Of a DNA stretch of 64,000 nucleotides, positions 31,472 through 42,712 are shown piece after piece. The position numbers were made by a program, and so were the translations under genes. Within the stretch, counting starts at the first letter, position 1. The number at the start of each line of letters is the position of its first letter. The stretch is from Massilia forsythiae (lineage in GTDB: Bacteria > Pseudomonadota > Gammaproteobacteria > Burkholderiales > Burkholderiaceae_D): NCBI RefSeq assembly GCF_012849555.1, contig NZ_CP051685.1:4340001-4404000 (forward strand). Reading direction: 5' to 3'. Under the pieces are notes generated by a model. That model saw only the letters and a list, made by a program, of their open reading frames with translations, was not told the origin of the DNA and made no database searches.

Positions 31472-31921
31472 TCAACGCCGGTGCGTCTTCATCGCCTTTT
31501 CGACCTCGCGCTTGGCGTCGCGGTCCTTCTCGGTATCGCGCTTGTCGTGCTGCTTCTTGCCCTTGGCCAGGCCAACCTCACACTTGATGCGCCCGCCCTT
31601 GAAGTGCAGGTTGAGCGGCACCAGCGTGTAGCCGGAGCGGTCGACCTTGCCGACCAGCTTCTCCATCTCGGCCTTGTGCAGCAGCAGCTTGCGGGTGCGC
31701 AGCGCTTCCGGATGGCTCCAGCCGGACACCGTGGTCATCGGGCTGATGTGGGCGCCGAACAGGTACAGCTCGTCGTTGCGGACGACCACGTAGGCTTCCT
31801 TGATCTGCACCCGCCCGTCGCGGATGGCCTTGACTTCCCAGCCTTCCAGCACCAGGCCGGCTTCGTAACGGTCTTCGATGAAGTAATCGAAAAAGGCTTT
31901 TTTATTATCAACAATACTCAT
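31472..31921 (-). CDS. smpB: SsrA-binding protein SmpB
   Basis: SmpB binds tmRNA and delivers it to stalled ribosomes for trans-translation. The 149-residue protein starts [20 protein letters not shown] and contains [20 protein letters not shown] and the basic C-terminal tail ([13 protein letters not shown]) that enters the decoding centre. Length and signatures are standard. It is divergent from ratA, the widespread smpB-ratA arrangement. Confidence 0.97.
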   Translation of the reverse strand: MSIVDNKKAFFDYFIEDRYEAGLVLEGWEVKAIRDGRVQIKEAYVVVRNDELYLFGAHISPMTTVSGWSHPEALRTRKLLLHKAEMEKLVGKVDRSGYTLVPLNLHFKGGRIKCEVGLAKGKKQHDKRDTEKDRDAKREVEKAMKTHRR

Positions 31922-31987
31922 GAAATAGCTAAAATTCGCGCGTCGGTTAAACTATGCAGTACCAACATCATAACAAACGGCTGAGCG

Positions 31988-32419
31988 ATGGCAGTAGTGC
32001 ACAAATCGGTTTTCCTGGGATATAGCGCCGAACAGATGTTCGACCTGGTGGCAAAGGTCGAAGATTACCCCAAGTTCCTGCCTTGGTGCAGCGGCGTGAA
32101 AGTGGTCGAACGCAGCGACGACAAGCTGGTCGCCAGCCTGCAGATCAATTTTCACGGCGTCAAGCAGAGCTTTACCACGTCGAACCACAACCAGCGCCCG
32201 ACCCAAATGAAGATGCACCTGGTCGACGGTCCTTTCAAAATGCTGGAAGCGGTCTGGAGCTTCAAGGCGCTGCGCGCGGATGCCTGCAAGATCGACTTCG
32301 ACATGCAGTACGAGTTCTCGAATATCCTGCTGGAACAGATCGTCGGCCCGGTATTCGGCATGATCGCCAGCACCATGGTCGATTCCTTCAGCAAGCGCGC
32401 CGAGGCGGTGTATGGCTGA
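31988..32419 (+). CDS. ratA: RatA/COQ10-type START-domain protein
   Basis: This 143-residue protein has the polyketide cyclase/START fold (about 5-140) with YSAEQMFDLVAKVEDYPKFL. Escherichia coli RatA was described as a toxin that blocks 70S formation; the family is also related to COQ10, a quinone-binding chaperone, and the physiological role is debated. It overlaps the rnfH-like gene by 8 nt and is divergent from smpB, the conserved context. Confidence 0.92.
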   Translation: MAVVHKSVFLGYSAEQMFDLVAKVEDYPKFLPWCSGVKVVERSDDKLVASLQINFHGVKQSFTTSNHNQRPTQMKMHLVDGPFKMLEAVWSFKALRADACKIDFDMQYEFSNILLEQIVGPVFGMIASTMVDSFSKRAEAVYG

Positions 32420-32831
32420 GCAGGCGCAGGCCGCGGACGTGCGCGTGACCGTGGCGTACGCGACGCCGCAGGGCGAGTTCCTGCAGCCGCTGGCGGTGGC
32501 GCCGGGCACGACCCTGGGCCAGGCGATCGAGGCCAGCGGCGTGCTGGCCGGCTTCCCGGAGATCAACCTGGTGACCCAGCCGGCGGGCATCTACGGCAAG
32601 AAGAAGACGCTGGAAACGGTCTTGCGCGAACACGACCGTATCGAGATCTACCGCGCGCTGGTGGCCGATCCGAAGGATTCGCGGCGCAAGCGCGCTGCCA
32701 AGAAGGAAGGTGCCGCCACGTCAGCGTCCGTAGGCGTGGCGGGATCCGCTGCTGCGCCGGTTGCTGCGGCCACGCCGGATGTGTCCGCTGCGCCCGGTCC
32801 TGCCGGCGCGGACGACGCCGCTACCGGATGA
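32412..32831 (+). CDS. rnfH: RnfH (RatB) family ubiquitin-fold protein
   Basis: The 139-residue protein has the RnfH beta-grasp domain (about 8-95) with VTVAYATPQGEFLQPL and LREHDRIEIYRALVADPKDSRRKRA. After it comes an unusual tail of about 40 Ala/Pro/Gly/Val residues not found in short RnfH proteins. It is often listed as the antitoxin partner of RatA, but that is not firmly shown. The start overlaps ratA by 8 nt. Confidence 0.92.
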   Translation: MAEQAQAADVRVTVAYATPQGEFLQPLAVAPGTTLGQAIEASGVLAGFPEINLVTQPAGIYGKKKTLETVLREHDRIEIYRALVADPKDSRRKRAAKKEGAATSASVGVAGSAAAPVAAATPDVSAAPGPAGADDAATG

Positions 32832-32875
32832 GCCTGCATTCGTAGGCGTGCGGCCGGCTCGCCTCTAACAACTGT

Positions 32876-33466
32876 TCAAGAGCAAGCCGCCTTGGCGCGC
32901 CGCACGCGCTCCAGCTGGCGCGCCTTTTCCTCGTCCGACATGATGGCACGCTCGCCGTTGGCGTCGACGTGCGCCACGCGCGCCCCCGACGTCAGCTGTG
33001 CCTCGTAGTCGCGCGCCGACGCGCATTGCTCGGCGCGCGCCGCCTTGCGCTCGGCCTCCAGCGCCGCCTTCTTGTCCTGCTCGGCACGCTCGGCGCTGCG
33101 CTTGCGGAAATCGGCTTCGCGCTCGGCCAGCGACGGCGGCTTGTTCGGTGCCGCCGTGGGCGCACTGGCCGCCTTGGCCGTAGGCGCGCCGGCAGAAGCT
33201 GCCGCAGCGTCGCCCGCCGCAACGACGCCGGCGCTGGAGCCGGGCGCCGCTGCCGCCATGCCGTCAGGCCCAGCCGGCGCCTGCAACCCGCGCGGCGCCT
33301 TGACGATGCGGCTGGCAGGCGTGCCCGGCGGCGGCGGCCGGTCCGAGAACACGCGCGTGCCTTTTTCGTCGATCCAGGAAGAATACTGCGCGTGGGCCAA
33401 CTGTGTCGGCAGCATCAGCGCAAGAAGGGCGCCCGCGAGAAGCGGACGCGGCCAGTATCGGATCAT
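32876..33466 (-). CDS. DUF4124 domain-containing secreted protein
   Basis: The 196-residue protein begins MIRYWPRPLLAGALLALMLP with a signal peptide ending in AHAQ. It has an N-terminal DUF4124 motif (YSSWIDEKGTRVFSDRPPPP, about residues 27-46) and a long Ala-rich then charged helical region (about 90-190). DUF4124 proteins are small periplasmic proteins of unknown function. AAGGAACC precedes the ATG at 33466; a longer upstream start is rejected. Confidence 0.85.
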   Translation of the reverse strand: MIRYWPRPLLAGALLALMLPTQLAHAQYSSWIDEKGTRVFSDRPPPPGTPASRIVKAPRGLQAPAGPDGMAAAAPGSSAGVVAAGDAAAASAGAPTAKAASAPTAAPNKPPSLAEREADFRKRSAERAEQDKKAALEAERKAARAEQCASARDYEAQLTSGARVAHVDANGERAIMSDEEKARQLERVRRAKAACS

Positions 33467-33596
33467 GCCGGTTCCTTGAATATTTCCGTAGGTTAAGTCT
33501 TTGATTTCGCCACGTTTTTTCCGGCTTGTCAAATCGGCCTCGATCGAGGCCGATCTGCACCGAACGTGCAGCGAACGTGCGTGTCATACCGCTTAG

Positions 33597-35135
<1,539 letters not shown>

Positions 35136-35191
35136 GATCCCCGAAACGCGGCCACACGGCCGCGTTCTTGTATTTGCCATTGAAAAACCAC

Positions 35192-36802
35192 ATGCATTCG
35201 AAAATCCTCATCCTCGACTTCGGCTCCCAGGTTACCCAACTGATCGCCCGCCGCGTGCGCGACGCCGGCGTGTTCTCCGAAGTCTTCCCCTACGACATCG
35301 GCGACGAGTTCGTGCGCAACTACGGCGCCGCCGGTGTGATCCTGTCCGGCAGCCACAACTCGACGCTGGAAGGCGACTCCCCGCGCGCCCCGCAAGCCGT
35401 GTTCGAACTCGGCGTGCCGGTGCTCGGCATCTGCTACGGCATGCAGACCATGGCGGCCCAGCTCGGCGGCAAGGTCGAGAACGGCAAGGTGCGCGAATTC
35501 GGCTATGCCGAAGTGCGCGCGCGCGGCCACACCAAGCTGCTGAACGGCATCAACGACTTCGTCACCGATGAAGGCCACGGCATGCTGAAGGTCTGGATGA
35601 GCCACGGCGACAAGGTGCTGGACATGCCGGCCGGCTTCAAGCTGATGGGCTCGACCGACAGCTGCCCGATCGCTGCCATGGCCGACGAGGAGCGCCGCTT
35701 CTACGCGCTGCAATTCCACCCGGAAGTGACCCACACGACCCAGGGCGAAGCCATCATCGGCCGCTTCGTGCACGAGATCTGCGGCTGCAAGAGCGACTGG
35801 AATATGCCGGACTACATCAGCGAAGCGGTCGAGAAGATCCGCGCGCAGGTCGGCAGCGATGAAGTCATCCTGGGCTTGTCCGGCGGCGTCGACTCCAGCG
35901 TGGCCGCGGCCCTGATCCACCGCGCCATCGGCGACCAGCTGACCTGCGTGTTCGTCGACCACGGCCTGCTGCGCAAGGACGAGGGCAAGATGGTGATGGA
36001 CATGTTCTCGAAGAACCTGGGCGTCAAGGTGCTGCGCATCGACGCGTCCGACCAGTTCATGGGCCACCTGGCCGGCGTCAGCGACCCGGAGCAGAAGCGC
36101 AAGATCATCGGCCGCGAATTCGTCGAGGTGTTCCAGGCCGAGTCCGCCAAGTTGACGTCGGCGCGCTGGCTCGCCCAAGGGACGATCTATCCGGACGTGA
36201 TCGAATCGGCGGGGAAGGGCAAGAAGGGCCAGACCATCAAGAGCCACCACAACGTGGGCGGCTTGCCGGACACGCTGAACCTGCAATTGCTGGAGCCGCT
36301 GCGCGAACTGTTCAAGGACGAGGTGCGCAAACTCGGCGTGGCGCTGGGCCTGCCGCACGACATGGTGTACCGCCATCCGTTCCCAGGGCCGGGGCTGGGC
36401 GTGCGCATCCTGGGCGAGGTGAAACGCGAGTATGCGGACTTGCTGCGCGAGGCGGATGCGATCTTCATCGAGGAATTGCGCAAGGCACCGTTCGAAACGC
36501 TGCATGTGCCGGGCATCGATGCCGGCAAGGCGCCGGTGAACTGGTACGAGGCGACCAGCCAGGCGTTTGCCGTGTTCCTGCCGGTGAAGTCGGTGGGGGT
36601 GATGGGGGATGGACGCACGTATGATTACGTGGTGGCCTTGCGGGCGGTGCAGACGCTGGATTTCATGACGGCGCATTGGGCGCATTTGCCGCATGAGTTG
36701 CTGGGCAAAGTCTCGAATCGCATCATTAACGAGGTGCGCGGGATTAATCGGGTTGTTTATGATATTTCGGGGAAGCCGCCGGCGACGATTGAGTGGGAGT
36801 GA
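35192..36802 (+). CDS. guaA: GMP synthase (glutamine-hydrolysing)
   Basis: GuaA aminates XMP to GMP using glutamine and ATP. The 536-residue protein has an N-terminal class I glutamine amidotransferase domain with catalytic Cys81 in GICYGMQ and His/Glu in FHPEVTHT. An ATP-pyrophosphatase domain follows with [15 protein letters not shown], then the C-terminal dimerisation domain ending [11 protein letters not shown] terminator follows, and the accessory island begins straight after it. Confidence 0.98.
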   Translation: MHSKILILDFGSQVTQLIARRVRDAGVFSEVFPYDIGDEFVRNYGAAGVILSGSHNSTLEGDSPRAPQAVFELGVPVLGICYGMQTMAAQLGGKVENGKVREFGYAEVRARGHTKLLNGINDFVTDEGHGMLKVWMSHGDKVLDMPAGFKLMGSTDSCPIAAMADEERRFYALQFHPEVTHTTQGEAIIGRFVHEICGCKSDWNMPDYISEAVEKIRAQVGSDEVILGLSGGVDSSVAAALIHRAIGDQLTCVFVDHGLLRKDEGKMVMDMFSKNLGVKVLRIDASDQFMGHLAGVSDPEQKRKIIGREFVEVFQAESAKLTSARWLAQGTIYPDVIESAGKGKKGQTIKSHHNVGGLPDTLNLQLLEPLRELFKDEVRKLGVALGLPHDMVYRHPFPGPGLGVRILGEVKREYADLLREADAIFIEELRKAPFETLHVPGIDAGKAPVNWYEATSQAFAVFLPVKSVGVMGDGRTYDYVVALRAVQTLDFMTAHWAHLPHELLGKVSNRIINEVRGINRVVYDISGKPPATIEWE

Positions 36803-36843
36803 CCGGATTATCTAAGTAACTGATTTTAAACTGAAAAATGAAG

Positions 36844-36883
36844 AGCCGTTGATCATCAAGTGTGGATGGTCAACGGCTTTTTC
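36844..36883 (+). terminator. Rho-independent terminator after guaA
   Basis: AGCCGTTGA at 36844-36852 pairs with TCAACGGCT at 36870-36878, extended by a partly paired TCATC/GATGG, and is followed by TTTT. It lies 42 nt after the guaA stop. Confidence 0.8.
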
Positions 36884-37209
36884 ATTGTCGGATGGGGCGG
36901 GTCTGTGCATGCCCAAGTGATTCTATACGGGTGAATTCAATGGTATTGAGCATGGTGTTGGGTCAGGGCGTTGGCATTGAAGAGTGCCCATACCATTTTT
37001 AAGCTCGCTTCCCGCCATGGTATCGGAATGTGCCGAATGGCTGAATACAAAGGGAGGGGCGCACCGTAACCGCGTGCCGATAAGCATGGTATCGGAGGCA
37101 TCTATGCTCATCGACCTGTACCCCGTAAGCTCAAGTCCAGGGACACCGGCCTGCAACGTAATAGAACGCGACGGTTTCTTCGCTTGTGAGCTCATGTCAT
37201 GAACGATAG
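36884..37209. other. Gene-free stretch at the island edge
   Basis: This 326-nt stretch between the guaA terminator and the IS256 fragment has lower GC than the flanks. ORFs of 72 and 90 codons on opposite strands overlap each other and match nothing I know; I treat them as chance. Its base composition and position suggest it arrived with the mobile elements. Confidence 0.4.
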
Positions 37210-37357
37210 CAGGCGCAGATTCAGACGTGCATCGTGCACCTGATCCGCAATTCGACGACGCTTGCGGCTTGGAAGGACCGTAAGGAACTGGCAGCGGCGC
37301 TCAAGCCGATCTACCACGCTGCCAACGCCGAGCTGGCCGAAGCGGCGCTGGATGCGT
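37210..37357 (+). pseudogene. IS256-family transposase fragment
   Basis: Read in one frame, this stretch encodes about 49 residues including QTCIVHLIRNSTTLAAWKDR and the AALKPIYHAAN region. These are characteristic of the middle of IS256-family Mut transposases. It has no start, no catalytic triad in full, and is cut off at the IS3-type end at 37358. It is a dead remnant. Confidence 0.75.
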
Positions 37358-37418
37358 TGAGGTACCCTGACTTTTTCGGACACTTCCGATTGTTAAACTT
37401 GTCGGAAGGAGCGAACAC

Positions 37419-37775
37419 ATGAAATTGAAAACATACACGCCTGAGTTCAGGGCCGAAGAAGTCAAGCTGGTGCTGGAACAGGGCTTATCGCAGGAACAGG
37501 CCGCCCAGTGGATCGAGGTGCCGAAAGGGACGCTGGCCAACTGGGTGAGCGCGGCGAAGCGCAGCACGGACCCAGCGGCACTACCGGGCAGCCGAAGCGT
37601 CGCGGAACTGGAAACCGAGTTGGCAAAGCTGCGTAAAGAACTGGCCGTGGAGCGGATGGAAAAGGAAGTGCTAAAAAGGTCACCGCGTACTTTGCGAGGA
37701 AGTCGCTGCCCGGTACGCGTTCATGAAGACGGTGCGACTCAAGTATCCGCTTGGCCTGTTGTGCCGTGTCTTTGA
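37419..37775 (+). pseudogene. IS3-family transposase OrfA, frame altered at the A-run
   Basis: The product begins MKLKTYTPEFRAEEVKLVLE, with the helix-turn-helix of IS3 OrfA (Transposase_8 type) and a leucine-zipper-like region ending VERMEKEVLK. The run at 37673-37677 has five As where A AAA AAG is expected; one more A would continue as KVTAYFARKSLPGTRS and stop at 37724, overlapping the orfB ATG at 37723. As it stands the frame runs on for 30 unrelated residues. This is either a one-base deletion or a frameshift-site variant. Confidence 0.75.
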
Positions 37776-38298
37776 GGTGTCGCGCAGCGGCTATTACGCG
37801 GCGCTGGATCGTCCAGCATCGCAGCGTGCGCAGGACGACGAAAAGCTGAAGATCGCCATCAAGGCTGCTCATGTCCAGACTCGCCAGACGTATGGGCCGT
37901 TGCGCCTGCAGCCAGAACTGGCCGCACAAGGCTTTGAAGCAGGACGTAATCGGATCGTGCGACTGCGGCGCGAGCTTGGCCTGCGCTGCAAGCAAAAACG
38001 CAGATTCAAGGCGACGACGAACTCGAAGCACGCTTATCCGGTCGCATCGAATCTGCTGGAACAGACCTTTACGCCGACAGCGCCAGACGAAGCCTGGGTG
38101 AGCGACATCACGTATGTCGCCACTGACAAAGGCTGGCTCTATCTGGCGGGCATCAAGGACGTTTTCACGTGCGAGATGGTGGGCTATGCGCTGGGCGCAC
38201 GAATGACCCAGGAGTTGACGGCGCAGGCGCTCTGGCGAGCAGTACGCAACAAGCGGCCGGCGCCAGGCCTGATTCTTCATTCGGACCGCGGCAGCCAA
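37723..38298 (+). pseudogene. IS3-family transposase OrfB, 5' part
   Basis: This encodes the N-terminal part of an IS3 DDE integrase: MKTVRLKYPLGLLCRVFEVS, the HTH_21 region, then AWVSDITYV with the first catalytic Asp, and LHSDRGSQ with the second. At that point the IS30-family element begins, and the reading continues only in its end sequence. The rest of the gene is at 39750-40037. Confidence 0.88.
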
Positions 38299-39749
38299 GG
38301 CGGATTCAACCAGTCGTCGCAACACCTTTATCGAGAGGGTGTTTATGGGACGACCAGCAGGATGGATGCACAAGTTGACAGGGCGAGGAGCAATGCGCTC
38401 ACCAGGGGCGCCGTCGCATCGCCGAGAAACCGAGCGGCGATTCTGGGAGCAAATAGCGACGGGTATTACAACTGAGAAGGCTGCTGAGGCGGTTGGCGTA
38501 TCGCAGGCAGTTGGGGCGCGCTGGTTTCGTCATAATGGCGGCATGCCACTTTCCATGTTGAGTCCAATATCTAAAAGATACCTGTCTTTCACAGAGCGAG
38601 AAGAGATTGGCCTTCTTTCGTGTCAAGGTATCGGAATCCGAGAGATTGCTCGCCAGATCGGCCGCAGTGCATCAACGGTCTCCCGAGAACTAAGACGTAA
38701 TGCTGCTACACGCTGCGGCCGACTTGAGTATCGAGCTTCGGTTGCGCAGTGGAAGGCCGAACTCGTTGCTAGAAGACCCAAGCCTTCGAAACTGGTGACG
38801 AATCAACGGTTGCACGACTATGTTCAAGGCCGCTTGCAGGGACAGGTTCGCGACGCTGATGGCCATGACATTTCTGGGCCGGAATCGGCACCGTTCATAG
38901 GAAGAAACAAGCCACATCGCGGCGACCGTAAATGGGTCACTGGTTGGTCGCCTGAACAGATTTCCAACCGCCTGCGGACTGACTTTCCGGATGACGAATC
39001 CATGCGCATCTCTCACGAAGCCATCTACCAAGCACTCTATATCCAAGGCCGAGGAGCTCTTAAGCGCGAGCTGGTTAGTTGTCTGCGCACTGGGCGGGCA
39101 TTACGCATGCCGAGGACGAGAGCACAAGCCAAAGCCTGGGCACACGTGAGCGAGGATGTAATGATCTCCAACCGGCCTGCAGAAGTCCAAGATCGTGCCG
39201 TGCCGGGACATTGGGAAGGCGACCTGATCATCGGTTTGAATCGGTCGGCCATCGGAACGCTGGTCGAGCGATCAAGCCGATTTACCATGCTTGTCCATCT
39301 GCCTCGCGAGGAAGGCTACGGTTTGATACCCAAGACAAAGAATGGCCCTGCGCTAGCTGGCTACGGAGCTGTCACAATGGCCAACGCGCTCAGTAATACC
39401 GTCGCTGACATGCCGGCCCTTTTGTGGCAGTCATTGACTTGGGATCGTGGAAAAGAACTGTCTGATCACGCGCGATTCACGGTCGAGTCTGGGGTAAAGG
39501 TCTTCTTTGCCGATCCGCACAGTCCATGGCAACGCGGCACAAACGAAAATACGAACGGCCTCTTGCGGCAGTACTTCCCAAAAGGTACTGATTTATCTCG
39601 GTGGAGCGCCCGCGAACTCCACGCCATTGCCAATACACTCAATTCTAGGCCCCGTAAAACACTTGGTTGGAAGACGCCGGCCGAAGCACTGGACGAGTAC
39701 CTAAAATCTGTACAACAATATAGTGTTGCGACGACCGGTTGAATCCGCC
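38299..39749 (+). mobile_element. IS30-family insertion sequence, complete
   Basis: The 1451-bp element has near-perfect inverted ends: GGCGGATTCAACC-A/G-GTCGTCGCAACAC at 38299-38325 and in reverse from 39749. It is flanked by a 3-bp direct repeat CAA (38296-38298 and 39750-39752). Removing it with one CAA restores the IS3 OrfB sequence DRGSQ-YCADDYR. Ends, size, duplication and transposase all fit the IS30 family. It seems intact and possibly active. Confidence 0.92.
38345..39742 (+). CDS. IS30-family transposase
   Basis: The 465-residue protein starts MGRPAGWMHKLTGRGAMRSP and has two DNA-binding regions: an N-terminal HTH (about 30-60) and the IS30 HTH with FTEREEIGLLSCQGIGIREI (about 80-110). 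The integrase core follows, with HWEGDLIIG (first Asp), TWDRGKEL (second Asp) and RGTNENTNGLLRQYFPKGTD (Glu). GAGAGGG precedes the ATG at 38345; a GTG two codons earlier is also possible. All catalytic residues are present. Confidence 0.93.
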   Translation: MGRPAGWMHKLTGRGAMRSPGAPSHRRETERRFWEQIATGITTEKAAEAVGVSQAVGARWFRHNGGMPLSMLSPISKRYLSFTEREEIGLLSCQGIGIREIARQIGRSASTVSRELRRNAATRCGRLEYRASVAQWKAELVARRPKPSKLVTNQRLHDYVQGRLQGQVRDADGHDISGPESAPFIGRNKPHRGDRKWVTGWSPEQISNRLRTDFPDDESMRISHEAIYQALYIQGRGALKRELVSCLRTGRALRMPRTRAQAKAWAHVSEDVMISNRPAEVQDRAVPGHWEGDLIIGLNRSAIGTLVERSSRFTMLVHLPREEGYGLIPKTKNGPALAGYGAVTMANALSNTVADMPALLWQSLTWDRGKELSDHARFTVESGVKVFFADPHSPWQRGTNENTNGLLRQYFPKGTDLSRWSARELHAIANTLNSRPRKTLGWKTPAEALDEYLKSVQQYSVATTG

Positions 39750-40037
39750 CAATATTGCGCGGACGACTATCGCAAACTGGTCGAGCAGTTCGGCATGAAG
39801 GCCTCCATGTCGCGCAAGGGGAACTGCTACGACAACGCGCCCATGGAAAGCTTCTGGCGGAGCCTGAAAAACGAATTGATCCACTACCAGAGATATGCGA
39901 CCAGAGCTGACGCGGAGTCCGCGATCACGGAGTACATCGAAATTTTCTATAACCGTCAGCGGCGCCATTCGCGTCTCGGGTACCTATCGCCAGCATCGTT
40001 TGCCGAAGAATTCAGCAGACAGCCGCTGGCTGCTTGA
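39750..40037 (+). pseudogene. IS3-family transposase OrfB, 3' part
   Basis: Resuming directly after the IS30 element, this encodes YCADDYRKLVEQFGMKAS and GNCYDNAPMESFWRSLKNEL, with the third catalytic residue (Glu) of the DDE triad, and ends SFAEEFSRQPLAA. It is the continuation of the frame broken at 38298. Confidence 0.9.
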
Positions 40038-40112
40038 AACGGACGTGTCCACTATTGACAGTACACCTCAGCCCGGTCACACGCGAACTCCTGGACAGTC
40101 TGGGCCGCTGGG

Positions 40113-41268
<1,156 letters not shown>

Positions 41269-41355
41269 AAGGGCTAGCTGCCAGGCAGCACCGTCTTGAC
41301 GGGATGTGCCGAGATGCCGATACTCATCCTTGTTCCAACGACCGGAAATGACCGT

Positions 41356-41745
41356 ATGTCCTTCTTCGTGATACGGCAGGCACAGATGGCAGAATTCGAG
41401 CGGCTGGCGCGCGTCGCAACGGTACGGCGCGCGGCGGTGCATCTCGAGCGGCATTTTCCTAAAGAGTGGGGACGGCTGCCGTACGCTGGCCGGCATGCGT
41501 TGCTCGACCACTGCGTGGGAACGGCGGCTCGGCTCGGGGCCGGCAAGCATGATGCGCTGCGTTTCGCCACGCTCGCTCTGCTGCACGGCGAAGACTTTAC
41601 CACGCGTGAGTGGGTGCTGGACGTGCTGGACGATGCCGCCATCGCGCCGGCCGACCGCCTCGCCCATTTACACGCCGAAGCATTGCGCCGCGCGGCGAAG
41701 CAGGCTGCCAGCGCCGGCGCCCGTGAGGCGTTCGAGCGTGACTGA
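41356..41745 (+). CDS. Small protein of the effector cluster, unknown function
   Basis: The 129-residue protein starts MSFFVIRQAQMAEFERLARV; earlier in-frame starts at 41296 (TTG) and 41314 (ATG) are possible. It is helical and soluble, with HLERHFPKEWGRL and LLHGEDFTTREWVLDVLDD. Proteins with a similar MFVIRxxQM opening occur, in my recollection, in type VI effector loci; this needs a search. The stop overlaps the next gene's GTG start by 8 nt, so the two are coupled. Confidence 0.65.
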   Translation: MSFFVIRQAQMAEFERLARVATVRRAAVHLERHFPKEWGRLPYAGRHALLDHCVGTAARLGAGKHDALRFATLALLHGEDFTTREWVLDVLDDAAIAPADRLAHLHAEALRRAAKQAASAGAREAFERD

Positions 41746-42706
41746 TTCGATCGAAAGACAGTTGCGCGCAGGAGATGTGGCAGCGGCGCAGATTTCGGCA
41801 GCCGCGCCTCCCTTGTCCGCGGTACAGCCGTGCCGCCAGGGAAGCTGGTGCGAGATCCGCCTCGCCGGGGCGGATGGCGTGACGATCGGCGGCGAAACCT
41901 ACGAACTGGCGAATGGCGCGGCGCGCCCTGTACGCGGGAAAACCCGGGCCGACGGCTCCACCCGCGTCGAAGGGCTCGCCGAAGGCGAATGGACCCTGTC
42001 CTTTCCCGGCCTGGACGAAGAGGCATGGGGGCCGGTTGGCGCCACTACTCCGCCCGCCGCGCCGCGTGCCGCGGCCACTACCATCGAGGTTGTCCAGGGT
42101 GACTGCGTGCATACGCTCGCCGTGGCACACGGCTTCTTCGCAGGCACCGTCATGGCGCTCGACGCCAACCGGGCGCTGGCTGCGGACCTGCGGGCGGAAG
42201 GCATCCTGTATCCCGGCGACATCCTGGCGCTGCCGACATTACGCGTCAGGAAGGTTCCGGTGGTGCTGGAACGGCTCAATGAATTCGAACGCCGGGGCGT
42301 GCCCTTGTTCGTACGGATCCGGGTCGAAGGTGACCCCGACGATCCGGTCAAGTACTTGATGGAGATCGATGGCGTGGCCGAGGGCGGGACATTGGCCGCG
42401 TATGACGTGGCCGAGGTGGCGGTCGATCAAGGCGCGGCGAAAGGCACCCTGCAACTGAAGGGCGGGCAGGCATTCGCCGTCCATGTCGGCCATCTCGATC
42501 CAGTTACCACCGAGTCCGGACTAAAGTCACGCCTTGTCCACCTGAGTTACCTGCTGCCGCAGAGCCAGGACGAGTCGCAAGGTATCGATGCGGCACGCGC
42601 CCTGGCTGCCGCCCTACGGCTGTTCCAGGTCAATCACGACCTCGAAGCCACCGGGGAGGCCGACGGTGCCACGCGCGACATGCTGGTGTCTGTTCATGGC
42701 TGCTGA
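41738..42706 (+). CDS. LysM- and peptidoglycan-binding-like protein
   Basis: From the GTG at 41738 the protein is 322 residues. A LysM-like segment (about 125-170, IEVVQGDCVHTLAVAHGF to YPGDILALP) and a C-terminal PG_binding_1-like segment (about 285-318, AALRLFQVNHDLEATGEADG) are visible; the rest is beta-rich and unrecognised. No signal peptide is present, so any contact with cell wall would require export by another route such as type VI secretion. It overlaps the upstream gene by 8 nt and precedes the OTU gene by 6 nt, forming one operon. Confidence 0.7.
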   Translation: MTDSIERQLRAGDVAAAQISAAAPPLSAVQPCRQGSWCEIRLAGADGVTIGGETYELANGAARPVRGKTRADGSTRVEGLAEGEWTLSFPGLDEEAWGPVGATTPPAAPRAAATTIEVVQGDCVHTLAVAHGFFAGTVMALDANRALAADLRAEGILYPGDILALPTLRVRKVPVVLERLNEFERRGVPLFVRIRVEGDPDDPVKYLMEIDGVAEGGTLAAYDVAEVAVDQGAAKGTLQLKGGQAFAVHVGHLDPVTTESGLKSRLVHLSYLLPQSQDESQGIDAARALAAALRLFQVNHDLEATGEADGATRDMLVSVHGC

Positions 42707-42712
42707 CCGACC

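Larger units (their letters stand above)
37358..40070 (+). mobile_element. IS3-family insertion sequence, interrupted by an IS30-family element
   Basis: Imperfect terminal inverted repeats are visible: 37358-37383 begins TGAGGTACCCTGAC and ends GGACAC, and the reverse of 40045-40070 begins TGAGGTGTACTGTC and ends GGACAC (17 of 26 match). Between them lie orfA and orfB of an IS3 element, with orfB split by the IS30 insertion. Without the insert the element is about 1.26 kb, the right size. No clear target duplication is seen. It is probably immobile because orfB is broken. Confidence 0.75.

Noticed and set aside
36923..37202. Two opposing ORFs of 90 and 72 codons at the island edge
   Set aside because: They overlap each other, have no ribosome sites and no family resemblance; chance ORFs cannot be excluded.
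37362..40064. GTAC on both sides of the IS3 element read as a 4-bp target duplication
   Set aside because: GTAC is a palindrome and lies within the longer TGAGGT...GGACAC terminal repeats, so it is more likely part of the element ends.
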